Origin: Larix sibirica
Taxonomy: Eukaryota; Streptophyta; Pinopsida; Pinales; Pinaceae
Reading direction: 5' to 3'
Length of the DNA: 29,735 nucleotides
Assembly (NCBI GenBank): GCA_004151065.3
Contig: NWUY0300023529.1
Location: forward strand, 1-29,735
Shown: piece after piece, positions 19,728-29,735 of the stretch
Numbering within the stretch: position 1 is the first letter of the stretch
Layout: every line of letters begins with the position of its first letter
The notes under the pieces: generated by a model
Databases searched by the model: none
What the model was told of the DNA's origin: nothing
The model's input: the letters and a program-made list of their open reading frames with translations, nothing else
Made by a program: the position numbers and the translations under genes

Positions 19728-19728
19728 T
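19695..19728. repeat. (TC)n(TA)n microsatellite
   Basis: About nine TC units followed by about eight TA units, abutting the 3' end of a SINE-like repeat. Copy at 26740-26773. Confidence 0.9.
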
Positions 19729-19740
19729 GGAAATCACAAC

Positions 19741-19932
19741 GGGAAACCCTCAGACACTTCCCTTCATTTTGGGGATGCTACCCAAGGTAATCTGCAAACC
19801 ATTCGGTTGCGGTTATTGGGCAACATAACCCGGTGGGGACATTAAGTGAGGCCAATGAGCCTAGGGACTTGATCCCGAGATCTCCTGCTTGCGATTCACA
19901 ACATTCAACCACTCGGGCTAACTCACCGAGTT
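19741..19932 (-). repeat. SINE-like, tRNA-derived repeat (unit 1)
   Basis: On the minus strand it begins GAGTTAGCCCGAGTGGTTGA, a good pol III A box with a Ser/Leu-tRNA look. About 45 nt on comes GGATCAAGTCC, one base off the B-box consensus. The body then runs to GAGGGTTTCCC and a (TA)n(GA)n tail. It is clearly related to the unit at 19956-20094. It is not a functional tRNA, since no acceptor stem closes. Copy at 26786-26977. Confidence 0.6.
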
Positions 19933-19950
19933 ACACACACACACACACAC
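19933..19950. repeat. (AC)n microsatellite between SINE-like units
   Basis: About nine AC units separating two tRNA-like repeats. On the minus strand it forms a GT tail after unit 2. Copy at 26978-26995. Confidence 0.9.
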
Positions 19951-19955
19951 ATCAC

Positions 19956-20094
19956 GTGAAACCCTCAGGGTGATACCCAAGTTAAACCGTAAACCGTTCG
20001 GTTGCAGTTATTAGGGAGCCTAACCTGGTGGGGACATCAAGTGAGGCCTTCGGACTTTATCCCGTGACCTCCTGCTTGCAATTCACAACACAAC
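19956..20094 (-). repeat. SINE-like repeat (unit 2), cut by contig end
   Basis: Related to 19741-19932 but lacking about 20 bp near its 3' end. The sequence stops at the N at 20095 before the A box is reached; the full head is visible at 27219-27241. Copy at 27001-27139. Confidence 0.6.
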
Positions 20095-20095
20095 N
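20095..20095. other. Assembly gap 'n'
   Basis: A single N exactly between block-2 copy A and copy B. The sequence jumps from the SINE-like unit back to position 13051 of the Copia integrase. Confidence 0.95.
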
Positions 20096-23000
20096 TCTCA
20101 CTAGTGAAAGCTTCCTCTAGTGTTTTGTCCTTCAATACCCAATGAGGACACCTATTCAGGATGTATGCAGTTGTACTACATGCCTCTTCCCAAAGGAACA
20201 TAGGTGGATATAGGTCATGAACCATAAGCCTTTATTGTTTTAATAATGGACTTGCTCTTTCTGTCAGCAACCCCATTCTGTTGTGGGTTGTAAGGCACTG
20301 CAAACTCCCTCTTGATCCTTGTTTCTCTGCAAAATGGACCAAACTTCTTGGATGTATACCCTCCATTGTTAGATCACAGTACCTTCATCTTCCTACCTAT
20401 GTAGTTCTTCACAAGTGCTTTGAACTCTTAGAACCTGCTAAAGTCCTCATCCTAGGTCTACATAAAATAAATCCAGGTTTTCCTAGAAGAATCATCAATG
20501 AAGAAAATGTAATAGAATATCCCTATCAACCAAGCTAATGACATGAGTCCACACATCCGAATGTACTAGATCAAGAATCCTTGTCCAGCTATGGTCATTG
20601 CTTGGCAAAACAATGTTGGCATGCTTGAGTGCACACTCCTTTCCTTTCCACCTTGAATTCAAGGAGTTTTACCACATGCCTCAAAGCTCCATAATGCAAG
20701 TGACCTAAATGTGTGTATCAAAGCTCACATAGATTGTCATTGCTATGTACCAAAGCTCCATGCTTCATAGGATCTGCTAGCAACTTGTAAATGCCACCCT
20801 CACACATTCCCTTGGCCAAAACTCTACGAGGATCAGGGTTGCATTTTCTAATGATCACTAGTTGATCATCAAACTTAGCCATACACTTTCGATCTGTTAG
20901 ACAAGAAATCAAAAGAAGATTCTTGGTTAAACCAAGAACATGCAATACCTCATGTAGCTCAAGAACCTCTATTTCTTGCACGTGGAATGAGATAGAACCC
21001 ATCCCAATCATTGAGTACATGGCATCATCAGCAAGCTCCACCTACATGTCAGAATCTCATTCTTCTATTCTAAAGAAAGCTCTGATATAACATTGTCATA
21101 TGTCTTGAAGCTACACTATCCACAAACCAATCAACACCAGAAATTGTGTTAGTGGAAAAACATGACAACATGGCAAAGGTTGTCTCCAATCTGGATGCAA
21201 GCTCATCAGCCTCTACACCCCTTGCAAACTGCTTTTGCTGCTGCTGCTTACCCTTCCCCTTCTTCTCAGGATCGCTAAGAGGCATAGTGACCAAACTTGT
21301 GGCACTTAAGGTTCTTCACATGGCTTAGATCGTTCTTCTTATGGTTCGAAGATCCTAAATCTTCTTTCTTCTTCTGATCTTTCTTGAGTGCTCCCTTCTT
21401 TCCTCCTTTCCTCACCTTCCCAATGAGGGCTATGTCTGTGCTTCCTCAAAACTGGCTAAAACCATCTCTATTCTTGTCTCCTCTTCAACAAAGTCACCCA
21501 AAGTTTCTCAAAAAATGGTGAACTTCTCACGAGCACAAATACAGTGAACAAAGTGATCCCACCATGGACCAAAGCCATTTAAAGTGATTCAAACTAGCTC
21601 ATGTCACCATTCCGTTCTCAATAGCAGTGAGTTATTCTCTCAACTCTATGATCTTCATTCTATAGTATTGGTCTTGCTCATGGGAGTGCCAATGAGCTTG
21701 CTCTTTAGAAACATTTGACAGGAGAAATGACAATTTGGTACAATATGGTTAGGGCATCAAAAATCTCCTTCACCGTCTTCGTTTTTGTGACATAAGTGAT
21801 CAAATAAAGAAAATGAGGGATCAAATGATCCTTCACGAATCAAGAACTATTTGATTTGTCTTGGTTGATTTCTTAGAATGTTTTGCCAACTCCTGGGGAT
21901 CGTGGGAGCTGCGGCCTTATCCAAAAGATACAATAGTTCAACTTTCTCCAAGAGATTTTGTAACCTGAACTTCCATGGTACAAAGTTGGAAGCGCTCACC
22001 AACATGTGACACTCGAAGACTAAAGCTAGACATTTCTGCAACCCCGAACAAACAGACGAGGCTCAATCTGCAGCCTATCTAAGGTGCAAATTGCCTATCT
22101 TAGGTTAATAACAACTTTCCAATCACTAGAAGATCTTGGGCATCTCACCCAATAAATTGTCATTGGTCTGGCTCTACTTCACTCAATGAAACTTGGACAT
22201 CACACCCATTGAAACTCTCTGTCAACCCCCTATCACAGTAAGCAGCCCATTCCATACATGAATCTGGCGGATTTCAGTGAGTGTGCTCTGATACCATGTT
22301 AAATTTCAAACCATGGTATGCAGGATCTGCACTCATTAAAATAAACGCTAAACCCAGGTAACTTAAAACTCAAAAGCTTCAATCAAAATAGCTAATCTGA
22401 GCTATGTTACTCTACAAACACAAACTGCTGGAAATCATGAACATCGGAAACACACAAAAAAGAACCACTCAAAACTGCATCTGTATTCTATTTCAAACTT
22501 GAAAGAAGAAAATTACAATGCATAGGTGTAAAACTAAAACTTGGCAACTAACACTGGTGTTCCTTTCATCTTCTTTATAGACTAATAAGAATCCAGGGAA
22601 AATACATGTATCTAGACATGTGCATGAAAGACCCCCAACTCACAGAGTCAAACCTGACCCTAATCATCTCAACTAGTGCATTTCCTCCTGCATGGAAATA
22701 TGTGCAAGAAATAGTGCGCCTCCTTCTGATAAACAGTAACATGCAAACCTGCTGGTGCCTCCCAGGGAACTGCAACCTCCTCTAAAGAGAGTAAATGCAT
22801 GCTACAACTGATAAAACATCTCTAGCTAAACTGGAATGCTAAATCTGAACATCAGTTCTAAATCTGGGACAAGGATGAGACTGTTGCATTCATGCACCCT
22901 CGCTCTCTCATCCTCTATACCGCTGCTACAAACCTCCCACAGCAGACTAGTTCTGCACCATCACTCTGCACTCTGCTGTGCACAGGAAACTAAGAAGATG

Positions 23001-23100
23001 GATGTGCTGGAGCTGCTGTGCCATCAAGGATCTGCTGTGTATGCTGGCTGTGCTCAACTGTAGCGGAATACTAACCGAGTACCTAGAGAAACTCTTAACA
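20096..23100 (-). mobile_element. Redundant copy of the Copia 5' half (LTR to integrase)
   Basis: Contains the LTR (22297-23100), primer-binding site (22285-22296), gag (22041-21847), protease (21294-21070, same Gly-to-Val change), pre-integrase (21041-20718) and integrase parts. T14791/C21836 falls about 10 bp beyond the gag frame's stop. Not a separate insertion. Confidence 0.85.
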
Positions 23101-25024
23101 CTTTTTTGGTATGTCATCCTAGGGTAAGTCTTCTCCAGTTCTCAAATTGTCTTCAAACTTCCATTTTAGACAAAATCTTGTTACAAAGATGCTAAAGACA
23201 AAATATGTAAAGAATAATTTTTAAATAGGCTCACCTTGAATTTTTTTCTTAAGTAATTGAAAAGGCATATCGATTAGATAACTGTTTCAAATAATTGAAC
23301 CTTTTAGTTCTATATTTACTAATAACTATATTGAATCAAATTTGATTGGAGTTATTGCTAATAATCATAATAATAATTTGATTGCTGATCATTCCTATTG
23401 AGTCTCATCATTAAGTCTATTTTCATTCTACTTTTATACTGATTTTCACTATAGCCTCTGTGAAAGTTGTGCTCAGCTGCAAACCATATGCTCAGTATTT
23501 TGTTTAAGAAATTTGATCGAATTGTTTTGCCAAAGTCATTAATCAGATTCAGGGGCTTCCATCTCTGAAAATCTTGAAGAAAGTGGCATCAGAAATCATT
23601 TGGCCTTGTTTGTCTAGAGCAACATGCTTCGAGATATTGCCACATTGACAGGCTGATTTATATGTAACATTGATTATGGTTTCGTAAAGGTGGAAACATA
23701 AGAATCAGGAATGAACTGGCTCAACTGTATGTGCTGTTGTAGATATATAAATAAAACATAAATTATTTGGTAATGCTTACATAGAGCAATGAAGTTTGTT
23801 ATCTGTAGATTAGAAAATGTATTAGTCATTACTGGACATGGAGCTCAAAATGGTGGAACTGATCAGGCAATGTCAAATTCTCTGATGTTGTAGAGCTCTT
23901 GTAGCAACACAAACCACCTCCAATCCTCCATATCTCATAAATGATTTTTGAATCTTTCCAAAAGAAACCAGAGGAAGAAAGATTATGCACTGTGAGCCCT
24001 CTTTGGCTTTTCTTTTCTCGGAAATAAATCCCCAGGAAACTTCAAGGCACTTCATGGTGTAAAGTGGGTGGTGTAGAGTTAGTGCGCCTAACCCTGTGGG
24101 AGGTGAACCGGGGACCTGCACAGTGTGCCAGATTACAGGCAAACTCCATGGCTTGTGGTTGTTTTCTTCTTGTTGTCCATAATAATTTCTGCTCATTACT
24201 ACAGTGGCATATCCCATAATTGGGATTCCATTCCATATTAATATTCTCCTTCCCACTGCCCAGCCTCTTGAGATAAATCAATCTCCAAACAATTATATTT
24301 GGTTGGAAAATATGAAACATATGCTGTGGTTGATGACACAAGATTGTCCAATGGTATATCTAAGAGCTGAGCAAAGTGCAGCAGAGGAAGCTTTGACACT
24401 GCGACAGTTACTGCATGCAATTGCAAACATCGGTCAGATTGTATGGTTTATGGCTCTCATTCAAAGTTCAGCTAATCCTACTACAGATCAACAATAAATG
24501 GCCAGGATGGGCAATTATGCAAACGAGGCCAGGACAAGAAATTAAAGTTAAAGGAGCATGTGAAATTGCAGCACAACCACCTCCAGCACCAATCTCATAT
24601 TAAATGTTTTTCTAAAAGAAATGAGAGGAAGAAACATCGATTCATAATTTTTTCATCTGCAATTTCTTGTATAGATAATTTTATTGATATATTATCTTGC
24701 TTATGTGCTTTTACCTATATCGAAAACTTATATCTTGAGTTTATGCTGGAACTTGGCCCTTCTGACTCCCAAAAGAGAATGGTTTTATTTCACCTTCTCT
24801 TATTCCATAGATATCCTTGTATTATTACTTTAGGTGGATATTTTGTCTTTTCCAGGTTGTCGACTTTTATGTGATGAGAATGATGTGACAAATCCAAATT
24901 ATTGTTTAGTGCCTTTCTAAAGACAACTTGCTATGCTATTTGCGAAAATGCAATCTGTTAGAAGAATAGAACAATAGCGAGTGTTCTAAATTTATGATAC
25001 CAGGTTGTGTAAATCTTATTACAG
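23101..25024. other. Redundant copy of the right part of the LUG intron
   Basis: Same as 16056-17979 with no difference noticed and no gene recognised. Confidence 0.6.
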
Positions 25025-25225
25025 AGACATACCAAACCTGTCCACTCGGTTTGCTGGGACGCAACTGGTGATTTCTTAGCATCTGTCAGTGAGGATTCTG
25101 TAAGGGTTTGGTCATTGGCCTCTGGCGGAGAATGCATCCATGAACTCAGCTGTAATGGTAACAAGTTTCATTCTTGTGTCTTCCATCCAAAATACTCTTC
25201 ACTCTTGGTCATTGGCTGTTACCAG
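25025..25225 (+). CDS. LUG: LEUNIG-type co-repressor, WD40 exon C (redundant copy)
   Basis: Identical to 17980-18180, including the Arg first codon and the splice borders. In this assembly it follows the LUG stop codon, so it would appear as an orphan exon. It should not be counted as a second gene. Confidence 0.9.
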
Positions 25226-25333
25226 GTAAGCTGACAACGCACTTATTCAGGGTAGACATTTCTTTTGTTGACATACATTATTGTGCATTAAAAGACATCT
25301 ACAATATGTGCTGATTTCTTCCATTTGTTGCAG

Positions 25334-25477
25334 TCTTTGGAATTATGGAATATGGCAGAGAACAAAAGCATGACTCTTCCCGCTCATGAAGGTCTCATTG
25401 CAGGATTAGCTCAGTCTCCTGCAACTGGAATGGTTGCATCTGCGAGTCATGACAAATGCGTGAAACTATGGAAATAA
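25334..25477 (+). CDS. LUG: LEUNIG-type co-repressor, last exon D (redundant copy)
   Basis: Identical to 18289-18432, ending VKLWK and TAA. A 3' UTR with AATAAA at 25620-25625 follows. Same caveat as for the copy at 25025. Confidence 0.9.
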   Translation, partial: SLELWNMAENKSMTLPAHEGLIAGLAQSPATGMVASASHDKCVKLWK

Positions 25478-25645
25478 TATGATAGTAGCTCACAGACTTG
25501 GTACTCAAGATTGGTTAAAAAATTGAAATACCTTTGTAAACGAGAGATAGTACTGAACACATTAAGATGATTTGCCTGAATCAGGCTACAAGAACAGCAG
25601 TTCATGGTCCTTTCTTTTGAATAAATTTTGGGTGATTTTTAGAGT

Positions 25646-26739
25646 TTCTAAAGGAATGCACTGCATTTCTGGTAGTCTGAAGATATGGCCATTATTAATG
25701 CCTGGGCTTCTCATATATTATAAATTATAATATACTCTAGTGCTATTTCAACCACGCCTTCTGAAGGTTATCTGAATATCTTTCTTCAGAATTACAAGAG
25801 AAAAAGGGGAAACTCCGTTTATGCTCAGTCAAATAAATTGAAGCTTAAACACTCATCCTTGGTATGCCTTATTTATTTATAGAAGATCCCGACTCGTACA
25901 ATTTACGAAGATCTGGACACTTGCAAGGAAGTTTAGGGTTACTCTAAGGCCTATTTTTCCCTTTCAGGTTGCCAAATTTGTACAATAGATACTTCAATAT
26001 TAAAATTCTTCTTTTCAAGGTATAGTTGTGGAAGGCATAAGCCTAATCTGTCTTTTGTAATTAGCTAGTAAATTTGTAAAGCCCTTCCACTAGCAAATAT
26101 GTTCCATGTCTGACTAAAAAGTGCCCTGGAATTGTTTTTGTATGCACTCAACTTTTATTAAGATTCATAGCTTCTCTAAATTCCCTGTCAATAATTGTTG
26201 TAGCCTGTTATAGAGGCGGAAATGTGGACGCTCTGACATAATTGTGATTATCTATTAATTTTCCATTTGCGGTGTCTTCAAAGAGCATAGATGAGCTATA
26301 CATTTTTTATATCCATTAATTTTCCATCAATTATAATAAACTTACATGAGCTATACTCCAAAGATTACTTTGTTTTGTATTTTGGTGAACTTGATCGGTG
26401 GTTGTTTCTATTTTGAGTCCAATAACTGTCACCTAAATACTAACTCTTCTCACTTTTGACATGCTCTCATAGGCCGGGGGTCTTTCACTAGGGTTGATTA
26501 GATTCTTCGTAATGAGAGAGCTTGGAGGGTTGATTTTAAATTTGATTAAATGCGAGTAAATTGTAGATTTATTAATCCCCAAAAAAACTGTTCGAACAAG
26601 AGAAATGTAAAGATGTTGAAATGAAACAAACACTTTATAACAAATGGAAATGGTTGAAAAGTTCCATAAATTTATTATAACATTTTTTCATTAAAGACAA
26701 ATAAAATAAGATAATTTTATCAAAATGCAAATCTGGAAA
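25646..26739. other. Redundant copy of the LUG downstream flank
   Basis: Same as 18601-19694 apart from the differences at 26553 and 26580. Nothing coding is recognised. Confidence 0.6.
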
Positions 26740-26772
<33 letters not shown>

Positions 26773-26785
26773 TGGAAATCACAAC

Positions 26786-27139
26786 GGGAAACCCTCAGAC
26801 ACTTCCCTTCATTTTGGGGATGCTACCCAAGGTAATCTGCAAACCATTCGGTTGCGGTTATTGGGCAACATAACCCGGTGGGGACATTAAGTGAGGCCAA
26901 TGAGCCTAGGGACTTGATCCCGAGATCTCCTGCTTGCGATTCACAACATTCAACCACTCGGGCTAACTCACCGAGTTACACACACACACACACACATCAC
27001 GTGAAACCCTCAGGGTGATACCCAAGTTAAACCGTAAACCGTTCGGTTGCAGTTATTAGGGAGCCTAACCTGGTGGGGACATCAAGTGAGGCCTTCGGAC
27101 TTTATCCCGTGACCTCCTGCTTGCAATTCACAACACAAC
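26786..27139 (-). repeat. Redundant copy of the SINE-like pair
   Basis: Unit 1 at 26786-26977, (AC)n at 26978-26995 and unit 2 at 27001-27139, cut at the N at 27140 at exactly the same base as the other copy. Confidence 0.6.
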
Positions 27140-27140
27140 N
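27140..27140. other. Assembly gap 'n' inside a SINE-like repeat
   Basis: The 78 bp before it (27062-27139) and after it (27141-27218) are the same SINE segment with two differences (T27110/A27189 and C27117/A27196). The join could be a true short overlap or a repeat-mediated link between two different SINE copies. Confidence 0.9.
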
Positions 27141-27241
27141 AGCCTAACCTGGTGGGGACATCAAGTGAGGCCTTCGGACTTTATCCCGAGACCTCATGCT
27201 TGCAATTCACAACACAACCACTTGAGCTAACCCATCGAGTT
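27141..27241 (-). repeat. SINE-like repeat, head end of unit 2 (or another copy)
   Basis: On the minus strand, GGGTTAGCTCAAGTGG (A box, about 27232-27218) is followed by GGATAAAGTCC (B-box-like, 27186-27176). A (TA)n run at 27241-27257 lies just upstream of the head. Confidence 0.6.
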
Positions 27242-27257
27242 ATATATATATATATAT
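27241..27257. repeat. (TA)n microsatellite
   Basis: About eight TA units directly beside the SINE-like head. Confidence 0.85.
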
Positions 27258-27540
27258 TCCTTGGGAAAAAAAATCGTAATTTTATTTGTAAAACCAAAAT
27301 TACATTTTAAAGATGTTCATGACATTTTTCACCTTCTTTCAACATAAATTAAAACCGTGACTCACCAAAATACAACACTTTTGCAAAATTTAATCACCTC
27401 GAAAATATAAAACAATGTGAAAAGAGATTGTCTTCTCTCTTGTAACATAATTTATCATAATATCAGTAGGTTCTCATGGGACTTTGATCTTATGAAAATA
27501 TAATAAAAAAAAGACCCCAAAATACAAAAAAAAACATATC

Positions 27541-27665
27541 TTTGTCGGCCTTGATTACGAAGATTGACCCCGAGGAGAACTAAGAGAGTCGAACCTGTGA
27601 CCTCAACTTTGGGGGGAGAGGTCTCATGTCTAGCTCACAATTGCTTGAACTAACCCTTTGGGCTA
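27541..27665 (-). repeat. Second tRNA-derived SINE-like family
   Basis: On the minus strand, GGGTTAGTTCAAGCAATTG (A-box-like, 27656-27641 region) is followed about 47 nt later by AGGTTCGACTC (27596-27586), a near-perfect pol III B box. The long A-B spacing fits a Leu/Ser-type tRNA with a variable arm. No acceptor stem was found, so a SINE or tRNA relic is more likely than a tRNA gene. It differs from the units at 19741-20094. Confidence 0.5.
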
Positions 27666-29735
27666 AATCAAAAGAGATATGGTGATTAAGGTGGGTTTAT
27701 TTGTCGCAAGTTAAACTATTCCAAATTTAAGTGAATTGTAGAAGTGTTTTGCCAAACAAATTATTGAAATACAATGTTTTAATCTCAAGGTGAGATCTTG
27801 TTTGAGAGATTTTTGTAACGATATGTCATTCAAAGATCCTTAGATTGTGAAGTGTTAGATCATCTCAAACTCAAATAATTTCCAGATTTGTTAAAGTGAT
27901 AAAAATCGCTACAATTATGGATTAGGCCAATAAATTTCAAGATGCCCAACCATAACAAATGCTTAATATGAAAAATGTAGCCAACTACTTAAAAATAAAC
28001 TGGCTCAAAAGAGATTTGTTGTAAAGAAATGCAAGGTTAGTTTATTCATTCACAATTTATGCTCAAGAAAATGAATTAACAACTCATGAATGTATGTAAC
28101 ATGCAAAAATAATTTCCAAAATTAACCATTAGTGTTTAAATTACTTAATTAGAATACTTTACTCTGAAATATATCATCCCACAAATGAAAACAAATAACA
28201 ATCACTCATAGAGGAGATCTTGCTTGGAATAAAACGGACAAGATTACTTCAAAACAGATTTCTCTAAGTTAGATTTGCAACAAAGAATGTGAAATTTGAA
28301 ATGAAATTGTGTTAATTTGTTAACTAAAAATTATAGATCTAAAAAGTGACTTACTTATTTACCCATATTTATTACATATGAAAAAAATGAGCAATAGTGC
28401 TTTTACTAAACTTTGCAAATGTTATGGAAACACAACATATTTTTAGAGATGAATTAGTAGAACAAAAACTCCAAATAAAAGATGTGATTAGGTAACGTTT
28501 AGGGGTAGATTTATTTATGTTCCTTTTGTTGTTTAAAAATAAATGTAAAACACTTAGTTTCGACTTGGTTTCAAGGTGTTTTTTTGTTCATTTTTGTTCT
28601 TTGTTTGGATCAGTGGATGAGTGTTTTTGTAAGTCAAATCTTGTAGCCAGGAGGAGACACTTAAAAATCCAGCCTTGTTAAGGATTGGTGTGGTCTAGGC
28701 TAGGTTTGATCCTCAAGCGATTTTGATGGTTTAGATGACCTTGGGTCGTGGTTTCTTTGACCAATGGATAGTCTCGCAAGTCACGGACATACTAACAAAA
28801 AAAAATTGAAAACATAAATAAAACTATAAAGGTCAAGCCTAAATAAAGTGATGAAGGAAGAGAATATAGCTTGGCTTTGATGAGATAGAAATCCAAAGTG
28901 TAATGGCATCCTTGGAAGATTTTGATTTATGGTTAAATAAAAAGAAAAAAAAATTAAGTGTGTTTGGTTGAGGAGATGGAAGAAAGGACATGTGCCTTAG
29001 ATAATTGGGGTTATGGGGTCAAATAAATGGTTCTCATTTGGAGTTTGAGGGTGCTTGGGGCTGAAAATCCTACAAATCTCATAACAATTCTATCCCAAGC
29101 CTTAAGAATTTGATGTAGATTTTCTCCAAGGAAGGGTTACCCTTGGGCGTGCACCTTTAGCAAGAGACTTGGCATATACTCCAACACGACACACAAAAGG
29201 ATGCCACTTACAAGCAAGCTAACAAGAAATTGAGTATATTTAAAAATGAAGAAGTTTTCATTAATTTTATTCAAATGATAAAAGTTTTACCTATGCATGA
29301 ACTAGATCATTCTCAATTGACAATGAAACAGATCGAAACATTATACCTCAAGATTAAGCTTGCCATATATGCCTCACAACATAAGAAAAATATCCAATAC
29401 ACCAAAAGCTTTGAGATAAAGGAAGTTTTTATTCTCCAATCCATGGGGAGTCTCTTATATAGGACATTGGCTCATCAACCCTTCAAATAAAATAATAATA
29501 TATTGGGATAAAACTCTAGATCTATCTTAGGGAGAAGAAATATCTTCCAGACATAGTCAAAAAATCATAACATATGTGGTGTTTAGATAAACCAACCTCA
29601 AACCCTAATAGAATGCCCAAGATGAGGGGGGTGCACCACTAGATCTAATGACATAATGGTTAATATGTGTTGATGTTTGTGTAGCATCAAAATATATTAT
29701 TAAGAAGTCCCAGAGAAAGTGGAAAGAAATGAAGA
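27666..29735. other. AT-rich DNA, no gene recognised
   Basis: The longest frame is 86 codons at 29230-29490 (+), Lys/Ile-rich, with no recognisable domain or promoter. Purine-rich patches and A runs are frequent. I see no exon, RNA gene or element boundary that I can support. Confidence 0.5.

Larger units (their letters stand above)
13051..20094. repeat. Duplicated block 2, copy A (7044 bp)
   Basis: Matches 20096-27139 at a constant offset of 7045. Differences seen are T14791/C21836, T19508/C26553 and A19535/C26580. Copy A is the right end of the middle contig; copy B is a whole contig contained in it. Both end at the same base inside a SINE-like repeat. The block includes the Copia 5' half, the last two LUG exons and the 3' flank. 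Confidence 0.95.
20096..27139. repeat. Duplicated block 2, copy B (7044 bp, whole contained contig)
   Basis: Flanked by N on both sides and equal throughout to 13051-20094, with at least three substitutions, two of them transitions. It is best read as an alternative haplotype or redundant contig placed in series. Every gene and repeat in it is a second view of copy A. Confidence 0.95.

Noticed and set aside
13051-27139. Recent 7 kb segmental tandem duplication of the LUG 3' end
   Set aside because: Junctions sit exactly on N at both sides and the second copy is fully contained in the first. An assembly explanation is simpler.
28703-28712. GGTTTGATCC as a pol III B box on the + strand
   Set aside because: The A-box match upstream is weak and no stem or tail structure is seen.
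29230-29490. 86-codon + strand frame as a gene
   Set aside because: Low-complexity Lys/Ile-rich translation with no known domain; length is within chance for AT-rich DNA.

Overview
The window is nuclear DNA of a large-genome seed plant. It is AT-rich, intron-bearing and full of decayed LTR retrotransposons. The only intact host gene is a LEUNIG-type (LUG/LUH) WD40 co-repressor, of which the last four coding exons lie here on the + strand. A gymnosperm or similar large-genome plant is plausible from the 7.9 kb intron and the transposon load, but the sequence does not prove it.

Layout. 1-1800: no gene, LTR-like DNA with a TATA box and degenerate repeats. 1800-4981: a decayed, internally deleted Ty3/gypsy element on the + strand (gag relic, integrase relic, two polypurine tracts, candidate 3' LTR). 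4989-5140: a perfect 2 x 76 bp tandem repeat. 5141-6234: unrecognised. 6238-7180: antisense Copia integrase relic. 7263-7644: two LUG exons. 10725-16055: a 3'-truncated antisense Copia element (LTR, primer-binding site, gag, protease, integrase, start of reverse transcriptase) inside the large LUG intron, itself split by a 1.43 kb insertion. 17980-18432: the last two LUG exons and stop, then the 3' UTR. 19695-20094: microsatellites and tRNA-derived SINE-like repeats. 27141-29735: another SINE-like repeat and gene-free AT-rich DNA.

The main structural fact is that much of the window is present twice, and the duplicate boundaries fall exactly on short N runs. 6235-8650 recurs at 8653-11068 after 'nn' (offset 2418, two differences seen). 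13051-20094 recurs at 20096-27139 after 'n' (offset 7045, three differences seen). 27062-27139 recurs at 27141-27218 after 'n' (offset 79, two differences). This is the signature of unmerged overlapping or contained contigs or haplotigs, not of real duplication. One contig (8653-20094) carries all four LUG exons once: 9681-9836, 9946-10062, 17980-18180 and 18289-18432. Collapsing the redundancy leaves about 20.2 kb.

The four exons are all phase 0, have GT-AG borders and no stops, and together encode 205 residues covering about the last five WD40 repeats. Upstream exons lie outside the window. All retroelements show stops, frameshifts or lost catalytic residues. I found no novel defence, CRISPR or operon-like system; this is a repeat-rich plant gene locus with assembly duplication.
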